Source: Desulfobulbus sp.
Lineage (GTDB): Bacteria; Desulfobacterota; Desulfobulbia; Desulfobulbales; Desulfobulbaceae
NCBI GenBank assembly: GCA_009780825.1
Contig: WQZH01000001.1
Coordinates: 248,001 to 312,000 of the forward strand
DNA: 64,000 nucleotides
Direction of reading: 5' to 3'
The notes below the pieces were generated by a model. It had not been told where the DNA came from. It saw nothing but the letters and a program-made list of their open reading frames with translations, and did not search any database. Both the position numbers and the translations under genes were made by a program. Shown piece after piece: positions 9,851 to 18,522 of the stretch; positions within the stretch are counted from its first letter, which is position 1; every line of letters starts with the position of its first letter.

Positions 9851-9951
9851 CTATGCTCTCCTTGTCCCTGTTGTTGCCATCACAGTGATATTCAGGCTTG
9901 CCCCGACACGCAAAACCCGCCGTCGATTCAGGCCAGCCGAATCTGCTGCGA

Positions 9952-9980
9952 ACAATAAGTATGGCAAAAACCAGTGTCAA
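9952..9980 (-). promoter_or_regulatory. Sigma70-type promoter of grpE-dnaK
   Basis: On the minus strand TTGACA (9980-9975), a 17-bp spacer and TATTGT (9957-9952) lie about 100 bp before the grpE start. No CIRCE operator (TTAGCACTC-N9-GAGTGCTAA) is visible. A partial sigma32 resemblance (CCTTGACA..GCCATAC) has too short a spacer. Confidence 0.55.
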
Positions 9981-10060
9981 GGGAAGGGAACAGAGGGTAC
10001 GCGAGAAAACGGAGCAATAAATCTGAGGAATAACGAGGGGAAACAGAAGGGGACACCCGA

Positions 10061-10094
10061 AAAAAAGCCCTGAGCGCATCCGGCGGTCAGGGCT
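10061..10094 (-). terminator. Intrinsic terminator of the aminotransferase gene
   Basis: Minus-strand stem AGCCCTGA/TCAGGGCT (10094-10087 with 10073-10066), a 13-nt GC-rich loop, then six T. It lies about 25 bp past the stop codon. Confidence 0.8.
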
Positions 10095-10117
10095 GTATAC
10101 ATCGGCAAGATCGGGGA

Positions 10118-11449
10118 TCAGCTACAGTGGGGACAGGCCTGGGCCGAGGCGGTATACTGCCCGATGCTGTTGGCAATGGTGTTGAAGATCTCGATGAAAT
10201 CCTCTTCGCTATTCTCCAGCAGGGTAACGCGAAACCCTTGGAGATCGGTGGCGAAAGAGGACAGCGGCACCACGCAGATGCCGGTCGCGGCCAGCAAATA
10301 GTAGACAAACCGTTTGTCCGGCTGGACGTTCGATCCCGAAACCAGATGTTCCACGGTTTCACGGACCTCGTCATTCTTTATCGGCAGTATCTGGTGGTGA
10401 TTGAGCAAGCCTTCTTCGAAAACCACGCTCATGTAAAAGGCGCCGTTGCTGCGGTTGACCAGAATTCCCTTGACGTTTTTCAGGATATTGTAGGCCAGAT
10501 TGGAATATCGCTCATACCGCCTGATCCGGCTCTGGAGATGTTCCTTGTACTTTGGATGCTGCTTGATCCGGGGCAGAACGACCTGCGGCAGGGTGGTCGA
10601 ACACACTTCGAGCATCTTGGCATTGAGAATCGACTGGACGTAGGTGGCGAACATGGGATCGCGGTGGCGGTTGTACACCTCGATCCAGCCGCAGCGGCCT
10701 CCTGGCCAAGGCATTTCCTTGGAGATGCCGCGCATGCAGATCGCCGGCACCTTGTTGCCGATCACCGTGCATAGCGGTGCCGAGACCGTACCGTTGTAGG
10801 TCATATTCTGATAAATCTCGTCACAAATAATGAACAGGTCGTTTTTCTCGCAGATCTCGACAATAGCCCGCATGACGTCCGCCGGATAGACCGCTCCGGT
10901 AGGATTGTCGGGGTTGATCACCAGAATGCCGGCAACTGCCGGATTATACTTAATGTGGTTTTCGATGTCTTCGAGGTCCGGATACCAGAGATGGTTCGGA
11001 TCAAGGAGGTAGGTCACCGGCTGGTCGCTGGCGTGGGCCGCCTCGGCCGAGCTGTGGGTCGTGTAGCTCGGCGTGGGCACGACGACGCGGGCGGTGGGTT
11101 TGAGGAAACCGTACACCTTTGAAATCGCGTCACCCAGGCCATTGAAAAAAATAACGTCGTCGACGTCGATCTGTGCCCCGCCGAGACTGTTGGTGGTGGC
11201 AACCACGTATTCCCTGGCCGTCAGCAACCCCTTGGTCGGGCTGTAACTGTAGGTGGCGTTTTCGTGGACCGCCTTGGCCACGATATCCTTCATCCAGTCC
11301 GGCACCTGCTCACCCTTGGCGACCGGATCGCCGATATTCTCCCAGTTGACCTGGACGCCCATCTTCTGGAGTTTCTCGCCGACATTGACAATATTGCGGA
11401 TCTCGTAATTCAGTTCGCCCGCGCCGATGTGTAAGATATCTGTACGCAT
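10118..11449 (-). CDS. PLP-dependent class I/II aminotransferase
   Basis: Fold-type I pyridoxal-phosphate aminotransferase; substrate unknown. It shows the NPDNPTGAVY substrate/PLP motif, DEIYQNMTY, and the Schiff-base lysine in GISKEMPWPGGRCGW. The C-terminal small domain includes ATGICVVPLSSF and FRVTLLE. Resemblance is to alanine/aspartate aminotransferase-like proteins of about 440 aa. The frame is open to a TTG at 11485, but the ATG at 11449 (MRTDILHIGAGEL) fits better although its ribosome site is weak. The last residues contain a Cys-x2-Cys (ACPHCS). It is a single gene with its own terminator and a possible leader hairpin upstream. Confidence 0.9.
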   Translation of the reverse strand: MRTDILHIGAGELNYEIRNIVNVGEKLQKMGVQVNWENIGDPVAKGEQVPDWMKDIVAKAVHENATYSYSPTKGLLTAREYVVATTNSLGGAQIDVDDVIFFNGLGDAISKVYGFLKPTARVVVPTPSYTTHSSAEAAHASDQPVTYLLDPNHLWYPDLEDIENHIKYNPAVAGILVINPDNPTGAVYPADVMRAIVEICEKNDLFIICDEIYQNMTYNGTVSAPLCTVIGNKVPAICMRGISKEMPWPGGRCGWIEVYNRHRDPMFATYVQSILNAKMLEVCSTTLPQVVLPRIKQHPKYKEHLQSRIRRYERYSNLAYNILKNVKGILVNRSNGAFYMSVVFEEGLLNHHQILPIKNDEVRETVEHLVSGSNVQPDKRFVYYLLAATGICVVPLSSFATDLQGFRVTLLENSEEDFIEIFNTIANSIGQYTASAQACPHCS

Positions 11450-11483
11450 ATCGAGTTGTTGATCAGGATTCGTTGGTAGGAGC

Positions 11484-11524
11484 AAAAAAAAAAATCAGGA
11501 GCCCGCCGCCGCAGCGGTTCCTGC
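11484..11524 (-). terminator. Possible attenuator/terminator in the aminotransferase leader
   Basis: On the minus strand CAGGA (11523-11519 region) pairs with TCCTG (to 11495) around a GC-rich loop and is followed by an uninterrupted run of eleven T (11494-11484), only about 35 bp before the aminotransferase ATG. A second hairpin GGAGCG/CGCTCC (11531-11547) lies just upstream. It may instead terminate an upstream minus-strand transcript. Confidence 0.4.
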
Positions 11525-11748
11525 TGTTGCGGAGCGATCACCGCTCCTTCAGACCAATCAAGTAAATTACCACAAGGGAGGAGTAACGTCAATCATCCAT
11601 TGCCAGAAATCGCGGCGGAACAGCCGTTTGTCGGCCGAGAAACGGCGACGGGCAGAACGACATAGAAATGTGCGTTCTTTTTTGCTTCATCTATGATTCT
11701 ATCGAGGAGTGGATAGTCTGGGCTTGATTCTCCATGTCGTGTATATAT

Positions 11749-12117
11749 CTATTGGTTCCTTATGGCTTGCTGCCTCGCCTCTTCGTAAGATACTGGTCCA
11801 GATAGTTTCAAGAATTGCCCCAGGCGATCTTGATCCCTCCACCAACCCACGCTGGACAATTTCTGCCATTGTTGCTCGGTTGCCCACTTGGGCAGTCCCT
11901 TCTGCAATGCCTCGGTCCCCAAGATTTGCTGCCTCGCCGGTAACGGGAACGACTGGACCACTGATCCGCTGTCGGTTCCTGCGGTTGCCGTCCTTTCCGG
12001 ATCTGCCGAAAGCGGGACACCACAGCCAGAGGAAGCCGGTTGCCGGCACTGAAACCCGTTCCACGGGAAGAAGCCGGCAAGTCCGGCCCGGCAAGGAGGG
12101 GGAGAAGCAAAATGCAC
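11749..12117 (-). CDS. Possible small hypothetical gene or decayed coding remnant
   Basis: I do not recognise it. The 122-codon frame starts at a GTG with no clear ribosome site. Its second half (about residues 65-122) has protein-like composition, with repeated Trp/Gln and a helical C-terminus ending YEEARQQAIRNQ. The first half is Pro/Cys/Ser-rich and looks less protein-like. An overlapping +1 frame begins with a short hydrophobic segment (CILLLPLLAG), so a frameshifted exported protein is conceivable. It lies downstream of the response regulator on the same strand. The whole interval 11525-12159 otherwise contains nothing I can support. Confidence 0.25.
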   Translation of the reverse strand: MHFASPPPCRAGLAGFFPWNGFQCRQPASSGCGVPLSADPERTATAGTDSGSVVQSFPLPARQQILGTEALQKGLPKWATEQQWQKLSSVGWWRDQDRLGQFLKLSGPVSYEEARQQAIRNQ

Positions 12118-12159
12118 CGCCCTGCATCCCGGCGAGTTGCAATCACGGCGTGTTCGGGC

Positions 12160-13512
12160 TTAGCCTATATGATAACTTTTGATCTTGTTCAAAAGCGTCT
12201 TCCGGGTGATCTGCAGGCGCCGGGCCGCCTCGCTCCTGTTGCCGCCAGTTTCTTCCAAGGTTTTGAGGATCAGCACCTTTTCCGCCTCCTTAAGGGTGGA
12301 CGGCTCTTCCATTTCCTTGGGCGCGTTGACTCCGGCCCAGCGCTGGATAACCAGCGGCAGCGCCCCGATGTCGAGATAATCGCCGCGCATCAGAATCACG
12401 CCGCGCTCGATCGAATGCTCCAATTCGCGGACATTGCCCGGCCAGGGATAGCGGTTCAGGACATCCATGCACTCCGGACTGATGCCGCTGACCAAACGGC
12501 TGTTCTTTTCTGCGAAGCTGCGAAAAAAATAGTTGGTCAGCAGCGGGATGTCGCCCTGTCGTTCCCGGAGAGGCGGCACCCACAGTTCGACCACGTTGAG
12601 GCGATAATACAGGTCTTCGCGGAAGCGGCCCTTCGCCACCTCTTCTGCCAGGTCGCGATTGGTGGCGCAGAGAATGCGGACATTCACCTTGATGGTTTCC
12701 TGACCGCCGACCCGCTGCAGTTCGTGCTCCTGCAGGACCCGGAGCAGCTTGGCCTGCATGCTCGGCGACGTCTCGCCGATCTCGTCGAGAAAGAGCGTGC
12801 CGCCTTGAGCCTGAACGAATCGACCCTCGCGCCGGCGGTCAGCACCGGTGAAAGCCCCGCGTTCGTGGCCGAACAGTTCGGATTCCAACAGGGTTTCGGC
12901 CAGGGCCGCGCAGTTGACCTTGACTAAAGGCCCCTTGGCGCGCTGACTTTTGTGGTGCAGGGCCACAGCCACCAATTCCTTGCCGGTTCCCGACTCGCCG
13001 TTGATCAGTACCGTGGCCTCGGTGGGGGCCACATGGACGATCATCTCCCACAATTCCTGCATGGGGATTGATTTGCCGATGATGCGGCCATCGTCGCCAA
13101 ACGGCTGACCGATATCCAGGGAGTCGTTTTCCCTTTGCCGGTGTCCCATGGCCACTTCAAGCGTGGTGCGCAGGCGGTCGAAATCGAGCGGCTTGGTCAG
13201 GTAGTCGTGCGCCCCCTGTTTGATAGCCGCCACTGCGGAATCCACCGAGGAAAAGGCGGTCATGATGACCACCGGAATGGCGGGATTGATGGCGTGGATT
13301 CTCCTCAATGCCTCCATGCCGTCCATGATGGCCATGCGTACATCCATGAGGATGGCGTCAAATGGCCCTTGCTCGACAGCGGCCACGGCGGTGGAACCAT
13401 CATCCGCCTCGGTCGCCTCCCAACCCCATTCGGCGAACAGCGACCGCAGCATGAAGCGATGCACCTGCTCATCATCAACAATCAATATATTTACCTTCGC
13501 CTGGGCGGGCAC
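12160..13512 (-). CDS. NtrC-family sigma54-dependent response regulator
   Basis: Two-component transcriptional activator acting with sigma54. The receiver domain (about 5-125) has the DD pair in ILIVDDEQ, the phosphorylatable Asp in ILMDVRM and the lysine in YLTKPLD. The central AAA+ domain (about 145-380) has Walker A GESGTGKE, the sigma54 contact loop GAFTGAD, Walker B LFLDEIGE and the arginine-finger region [13 protein letters not shown] Fis-type helix-turn-helix ends the protein ([20 protein letters not shown]). A GTG at 13512 has GGAAGG about 6 bases ahead and removes an unlikely N-terminal extension; the ATG at 13575 is the alternative. No kinase gene is adjacent, so the partner is unknown. 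Confidence 0.93.
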   Translation of the reverse strand: MPAQAKVNILIVDDEQVHRFMLRSLFAEWGWEATEADDGSTAVAAVEQGPFDAILMDVRMAIMDGMEALRRIHAINPAIPVVIMTAFSSVDSAVAAIKQGAHDYLTKPLDFDRLRTTLEVAMGHRQRENDSLDIGQPFGDDGRIIGKSIPMQELWEMIVHVAPTEATVLINGESGTGKELVAVALHHKSQRAKGPLVKVNCAALAETLLESELFGHERGAFTGADRRREGRFVQAQGGTLFLDEIGETSPSMQAKLLRVLQEHELQRVGGQETIKVNVRILCATNRDLAEEVAKGRFREDLYYRLNVVELWVPPLRERQGDIPLLTNYFFRSFAEKNSRLVSGISPECMDVLNRYPWPGNVRELEHSIERGVILMRGDYLDIGALPLVIQRWAGVNAPKEMEEPSTLKEAEKVLILKTLEETGGNRSEAARRLQITRKTLLNKIKSYHIG

Positions 13513-13643
13513 AACCACCTTCCCCCTTCCCGTATATTCAACTGTCCATTGTCGGCCCAGCCTTCCTTGGGCCATCCATTATCGCCACCATGAGGATCAA
13601 TCACAACTTGAATAGGGTAACATCGAACGGTTAGAATGCGCAA

Positions 13644-14927
13644 ATGGAACATACGCTGACCATAAAAAAGGTGATTGCCGGGGGAAAAGGACTGGGGACA
13701 CTGCCCGATGGCATGGTGGCAATGGTCCCGGGGGCATTGCCCGGAGAGACGGTCCTGATCCGGGAGAGCAAACGCTACCGGGGCCACCTGGAGGCGCGCC
13801 TTGTCCGGATTCTCGAAGCGTCTGCGGACCGGGTCGCGCCTCTCTGCCCCTATTACGGCCGCTGCGGCGGGTGCAATCTGCAGCATGCCGCCTATCCGGC
13901 GCAACTGGTTCTCAAGCGACTCATCCTGCGCGAATCGCTGGCGAGGCTCCACCTGGAACTGCCGCCGGAACACCCCACCCTGGCCTCGCCGCTGCCCTTC
14001 GGATACCGCTCACGCCTGCGGCTGCACCTCGACCGGTCGGGCCGGCTCGGCTTTCACCAACACGCCAGCAACACCGTGGTGCCCATCGGCCGCTGCCTGC
14101 TGGCGACCGAACCGGTCAATCTGGTGCTCGCTTCCCTGGCCGAGAGCGGCTGGCCCAAGCGGCTGGCAGCCGAGATCGCGGCCATCGAATTGATGCACAG
14201 CCCGACGGACGCGACCGTGACCGCAGTGTTCGCGCCTCGTCCTGGCCAGCGCCTGCGGCATGCGCCTGAGCTGGTCGATGGGATGCGCCCTCTGGCTGAT
14301 GCCGTTGTCTTGTCCGCTGGCCCACCGCATGCCGTCTCCACTCCGGTCATCTTCCGTCAGGATTTCGCGCCCCGTGGGCTCAGCTACCATCTCTGTTGGG
14401 ATCACCACTGTTTTTTTCAGGTCAACAGCCTCCAGAACGCCCGATTAATCGCATTGGCGCTCGACCTCTTGCCTGCGGCGCCGTCTCCCGCCACCGCCCT
14501 CGACCTGTACTGCGGCATGGGAAATTTTTCCATTCCCCTGTCCATGATGGGCCTGATTGTGACCGGTGTCGAACAGAATCGCGCCAGTATCCATTGGGCG
14601 CAAACCAACAGCCGGGCAGCCGGGCTGACCACCACCCGTTTTTTCATCAACGATGTCGAACGTCAGGTGCAAGCCCTGGTGGCAGCCGACGCCCATTTCG
14701 ACACCGTTCTCCTCGACCCGCCCCGCCAGGGCGCGGGCAAGGCCGCGGCCCTGCTGCCCCTGCTGCAACCATCGCACATCCTTTCCATTTCCTGTGATCC
14801 CGCCACCCTGGCCCGCGATTTCTCCCGGATCGTTCCACAAGGATACCGCATCACCCGCCTCGTTCCCGTCGATATGTTTCCCCAAACCCACCACATCGAA
14901 TCCGTCGCCCTTCTGGAAAGGGTTTGA
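13644..14927 (+). CDS. rlmD: 23S rRNA (uracil-5)-methyltransferase, RumA/RlmD family
   Basis: SAM-dependent m5U methyltransferase of the RumA/TrmA family, modifying rRNA uridine. An N-terminal TRAM domain (1-60) precedes the 4Fe-4S site with cysteines in PLCPYYGRCGGCN and a likely fourth in GRCLLATEP. The C-terminal methyltransferase domain has DLYCGMGNFSIPL (SAM), LDPPRQGAGK and the catalytic cysteine in SISCDPATLARDF. Length 427 aa is typical. It is divergent from the response regulator and its end overlaps an upstream-open extension of the lysS frame. Assignment to RlmC or RlmD specificity is by family resemblance only. Confidence 0.92.
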   Translation: MEHTLTIKKVIAGGKGLGTLPDGMVAMVPGALPGETVLIRESKRYRGHLEARLVRILEASADRVAPLCPYYGRCGGCNLQHAAYPAQLVLKRLILRESLARLHLELPPEHPTLASPLPFGYRSRLRLHLDRSGRLGFHQHASNTVVPIGRCLLATEPVNLVLASLAESGWPKRLAAEIAAIELMHSPTDATVTAVFAPRPGQRLRHAPELVDGMRPLADAVVLSAGPPHAVSTPVIFRQDFAPRGLSYHLCWDHHCFFQVNSLQNARLIALALDLLPAAPSPATALDLYCGMGNFSIPLSMMGLIVTGVEQNRASIHWAQTNSRAAGLTTTRFFINDVERQVQALVAADAHFDTVLLDPPRQGAGKAAALLPLLQPSHILSISCDPATLARDFSRIVPQGYRITRLVPVDMFPQTHHIESVALLERV

Positions 14928-15058
14928 CATCGACAACCTGGCGGGATATTTTATCAATTTGTCTCAAGCTACGCGCTTGCTGTTCTCTGTCCCCTCAACG
15001 GTTCCGCCGCCGTATCGCCGGCCGGGCGTCACCGACAATCCTCCTTGCAGACTACCTG

Positions 15059-16546
15059 ATGGAAACAACTAGCAATCTTCTCAAGCAACGGCGGGAAAAA
15101 GCCGAATCCCTGGCTGAAGCCGGAGTCAAACTGTTCGACAACACCTTCAAGAATCCCACCGCCATCGCCGACATTCTCCCGCAAGGGGAGATGCTGGTGG
15201 CGGAAGGCCACGACGAATCCGGCACGGTCTTCCGCATCGCCGGCCGGGTGATGTCGATGCGCAAGTTCGGTAAAGCCGCCTTTTTCCACCTGCAGGACAC
15301 CAATGGCCGCATCCAGGTGTATGCCCGCCGCGACCTCCTGGGTGAGGAACAGTTCAATCTCTTCAAAAAATGGGATGTGGGCGACATCGTCGGCATCGAG
15401 GGCACACTGTTCAAAACCAAGACCGGCGAACTGTCGATCGAGGCCGCAACGATGCAGATGATCACCAAGTCGCTGCGCCCTTTGCCGGAAAAATTCCACG
15501 GTCTGACCGATGTCGAGACCCGTTACCGCCAGCGCTACCTGGATCTGATCGTCAATCCCGAGGCCCGGGAAGTGTTCAAGAACCGGGTGGAGATCATCCG
15601 GTTGATCCGTGAATTTTTGAGCAACCGCGGTTTCATGGAGGTCGAGACCCCCATGATGCAGCCCATTCCCGGCGGCGCCACGGCTAAACCCTTCCGTACC
15701 CACCACAATGCCCTCGATATGGATCTCTACCTCCGCATCGCCCCGGAGTTGTACCTCAAACGGCTGCTGGTGGGCGGTTTCGAAAAGGTTTTTGAAATCA
15801 ACAGAAACTTTCGCAACGAAGGCCTCTCCACCCGGCACAACCCGGAATTCACCATGCTTGAGTTCTACCAGGCATACGCCACCTATCACGATCTGATGGA
15901 CCTCACCGAGGAGATGATCTCCTGGCTGACCCACGAGGTGACGGGTTCCATGGACATCGTCTATCAGGGCGAGCCGGTCAATCTGGCCCCGCCATGGCGG
16001 CGCTTGACCATGGAAAAGGCCCTGGAGCTGATCGGCGGCATCGACCGGAGCATCCTTGGGGATGATGCCGCGGTCATGGCCCTCGCCAAGGCCAAGGGCA
16101 TTGAGCTGCAACCCGGTTCCGGACCAGGCAAGGCCAAGACCGAGTTGTTCGAGCTGCTGGTCGAGGAGCAGCTGATCGATCCGACCTTCATCACCTCCTA
16201 TCCCACCGAGGTCTCTCCCCTGGCCCGGCGCAACGAAGCGGACCCGTCGGTGACCGACCGTTTCGAGCTGTTCATCACCGGCCGGGAGATTGCCAACGCC
16301 TTCTCCGAACTCAACGATCCTGCTGACCAGTTGCAGCGGTTCCAGAAACAGATCGACGAGCGCGGCGAGGACGACGAGATCCATCCGGTGCTCGACCGCG
16401 ACTATGTCCGTGCCCTGGAGTACGGCATGCCGGCGGCGGCGGGCGAGGGCATTGGCATCGACCGGCTGGTCATGCTGCTGACCGATTCCCCCTCGATCCG
16501 CGATGTCATCCTCTTCCCGCAGATGAAGCCGGAATCCGGCGAATGA
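15059..16546 (+). CDS. lysS: Lysyl-tRNA synthetase (class II)
   Basis: Class II aminoacyl-tRNA synthetase for lysine. An OB-fold anticodon-binding domain (about 50-150, RIAGRVMSMRKFGKAAFFHLQD) precedes the catalytic core: motif 1 near PMMQPIPGGATAKPF, motif 2 FEINRNFRNEGLSTRHNPEFTM and motif 3 GEGIGIDRLVMLLTD. Length 495 aa matches the family. The frame is open from 14924, but the ATG at 15059 (METTSNLLKQRREK) gives a standard N-terminus. Its ribosome site is weak. It is the first gene of a plus-strand run with lolC/E and lolD, spaced 16 bp from the permease. Confidence 0.97.
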   Translation: METTSNLLKQRREKAESLAEAGVKLFDNTFKNPTAIADILPQGEMLVAEGHDESGTVFRIAGRVMSMRKFGKAAFFHLQDTNGRIQVYARRDLLGEEQFNLFKKWDVGDIVGIEGTLFKTKTGELSIEAATMQMITKSLRPLPEKFHGLTDVETRYRQRYLDLIVNPEAREVFKNRVEIIRLIREFLSNRGFMEVETPMMQPIPGGATAKPFRTHHNALDMDLYLRIAPELYLKRLLVGGFEKVFEINRNFRNEGLSTRHNPEFTMLEFYQAYATYHDLMDLTEEMISWLTHEVTGSMDIVYQGEPVNLAPPWRRLTMEKALELIGGIDRSILGDDAAVMALAKAKGIELQPGSGPGKAKTELFELLVEEQLIDPTFITSYPTEVSPLARRNEADPSVTDRFELFITGREIANAFSELNDPADQLQRFQKQIDERGEDDEIHPVLDRDYVRALEYGMPAAAGEGIGIDRLVMLLTDSPSIRDVILFPQMKPESGE

Positions 16547-16562
16547 TCAGGAACCGCCGCCC

Positions 16563-17789
16563 ATGGCCTCCTTTGAGTGGTTTGTCAGCCTGCGCTACCT
16601 GCGGGCCAAGCGCAAACAGAAGTTCATCTCGTTGATCACCATCATCTCCATCTTGGGGGTGGCGGTCGGGGTGCTGGCCCTGATCGTGGTGTTGTCGGTG
16701 TACACCGGGTTTACCGAAGGGCTGCGCGACCAGATCATCGGGGTCAATGCCCATGCCCTGGTCCAGCGGTACGGTATGACCATCGCCGACCCCGAGGCGG
16801 TCACTACCAAAATCGAAGCCGTGGCAGGCGTCGAAGCCACCACGCCCTACATCTACGCCCAGGCGCTGATCAGCTCAGCCACCCAATCCACCGGCGTGGT
16901 CCTGCGGGGCATCGACGCGGCCAGCTCCATGCGGGTGCTCAGTATCGGCCAAAAGATGGTGGCCGGTCAACTGACCGATCTCGACCGCCCCTCTGAAGTG
17001 CCGGCCATTGTCCTTGGCCGTGACATGGCCCGGCAACTCCAGGTCGGGATCGGGGACCGGGTCCGGTTGATCTCGCCCAACGGGCCGCTCTCGCCCATGG
17101 GTGTCCTGCCCAAGGTCCGCATCTGCGTGGTGGCGGGCATCTTTGCCACCGGGATGTTCGAGTACGACTCCACCATGGGCTATATCAACCTGGACACCGC
17201 CCGCAGCCTCACCGACCTCCGCCGGGGCGTGCACGGCATCGAAGTCAGGGTCAAGAATATCGATCTGGCCGACCGGACAGCCTCCGCCATCCAGCAAGCC
17301 TTAGGGGCAGACTATTCGGTGCGCGACTGGATGCAGCTCAACCAGAACCTGTTCGCCGCGCTCAAACTTGAAAAACTCGGCATCTTCATCGCCCTTGATC
17401 TGATCATCCTGGTGGCGGCGCTCAACATTATCAGCGCCCTGATCATGATGGTCATGGAAAAGAACCGGGATATCGCCATCCTCAAATCCATGGGCGCCAC
17501 CACCCGCGCCATCATGCGCATCTTTTTCCACCAGGGCATGGTCATTGGCTTTGCCGGCACGACACTGGGCGTGGCTGGCGGCCTGGGGCTGTGCGCCCTG
17601 CTCAAGCGCTACAAGATCATCGAGCTGCCGAGCAACGTCTACCCCATGTCCACCATGCCGATCAAGGTGGTCCCCCTCGACGTGACCGTGATCGCGGTAT
17701 CCGCCATTCTCATCACCCTGATCGCCACCCTGTACCCCTCGTGGAAGGCGTCGCAAATCCGGCCGGCGGAGGTCTTGAGTTATGAATGA
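16563..17789 (+). CDS. lolC: Lipoprotein-releasing ABC transporter permease LolC/LolE family
   Basis: Inner-membrane subunit of the Lol system that extracts lipoproteins for transfer to the outer membrane. It shows the FtsX/MacB-type architecture: one N-terminal membrane segment (about 24-48), a large periplasmic domain (about 50-270), then three membrane segments (about 276-300, 322-350, 375-398). The start EWFVSLRYLRAKRKQKFISLITIISILGVAVGV is characteristic. Length 408 aa is typical. Its stop overlaps lolD by 8 bp, so the two are translationally coupled. Only one permease gene is present, as in bacteria that use a LolF-like homodimer; LolC and LolE cannot be told apart by eye. Confidence 0.93.
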   Translation: MASFEWFVSLRYLRAKRKQKFISLITIISILGVAVGVLALIVVLSVYTGFTEGLRDQIIGVNAHALVQRYGMTIADPEAVTTKIEAVAGVEATTPYIYAQALISSATQSTGVVLRGIDAASSMRVLSIGQKMVAGQLTDLDRPSEVPAIVLGRDMARQLQVGIGDRVRLISPNGPLSPMGVLPKVRICVVAGIFATGMFEYDSTMGYINLDTARSLTDLRRGVHGIEVRVKNIDLADRTASAIQQALGADYSVRDWMQLNQNLFAALKLEKLGIFIALDLIILVAALNIISALIMMVMEKNRDIAILKSMGATTRAIMRIFFHQGMVIGFAGTTLGVAGGLGLCALLKRYKIIELPSNVYPMSTMPIKVVPLDVTVIAVSAILITLIATLYPSWKASQIRPAEVLSYE

Positions 17790-18522
17790 CGCCGCCTCTC
17801 TTCTCCGGGCCGATGGGCTCTGCCGCGCCTACCGCAGTGGCAGCGACACCATCACCGTCCTCGACGGGGTCGATCTTGCCATCCAGCCCGGAGAGATGAT
17901 CGCCATCGTCGGGGCCTCGGGTTCGGGCAAAACCACCTTGCTCCAGATTCTAGGCACCCTGGACTCGCCAGACTCGGGCCGCCTCTTCTTCCGCGACCGC
18001 GAACTAACCGGTAAAAACGAACCGGATTTGGCCGGGCATCGCAATGCCCACATCGGCTTCATCTTCCAATTTCATCACCTGCTTCCGGAATTCACCGCCC
18101 TGGAAAATGTGATGATGCCCGGCTTGATCAGTGGACGGCCGCGGGCGGCCCTGGCGGCAAAAGCGCACCACCTGCTGGAACGGGTGGGCCTCGGAGAACG
18201 CCTGCGCCACCGCAGTGGCGAACTGTCCGGCGGCGAGCAGCAACGGGTCGCCCTGGCCCGGGCCCTGGTGATGGACCCGGCCCTGCTCCTGGCCGACGAA
18301 CCCACCGGCAATCTCGACGCGGCCAGTGGCAACCGGGTCTTTACCCTCTTGCATGAATTGAGCAGGAATCTCGGCCTGGCCGTGATCATGGTTACGCACA
18401 ACATGGATCTGGCCCGCGCTATGGACCGCTGCCTGACGCTGGAAGGCGGCCGCCTTTATCCCAACAGCCCTCTTGCCCCAGGAGACTGCCCATGTCCGAC
18501 GCACGCCGTTGTCGATCGTTGA
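17782..18522 (+). CDS. lolD: Lipoprotein-releasing ABC transporter ATPase LolD
   Basis: ATP-binding subunit of the Lol exporter. It has Walker A GASGSGKTTLL, Q-loop region GFIFQFHHLLPEFTALENVMMPGL, the ABC signature LSGGEQQRVALARALV, Walker B ALLLADEPTGNLDAASG and the H-loop VTHNMDLARAM. Length 246 aa includes a short C-terminal extension past the usual end. It overlaps the permease by 8 bp and its last 31 bp overlap the next lipoprotein gene, suggesting that a lipoprotein is made together with its export machinery. Confidence 0.97.
   Translation: MNDAASLLRADGLCRAYRSGSDTITVLDGVDLAIQPGEMIAIVGASGSGKTTLLQILGTLDSPDSGRLFFRDRELTGKNEPDLAGHRNAHIGFIFQFHHLLPEFTALENVMMPGLISGRPRAALAAKAHHLLERVGLGERLRHRSGELSGGEQQRVALARALVMDPALLLADEPTGNLDAASGNRVFTLLHELSRNLGLAVIMVTHNMDLARAMDRCLTLEGGRLYPNSPLAPGDCPCPTHAVVDR

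Noticed and set aside
16563..17789. FtsX/MacB-type antimicrobial-peptide exporter
   Set aside because: N-terminal sequence, size and the adjoining LolD-type ATPase fit the lipoprotein-releasing family better.
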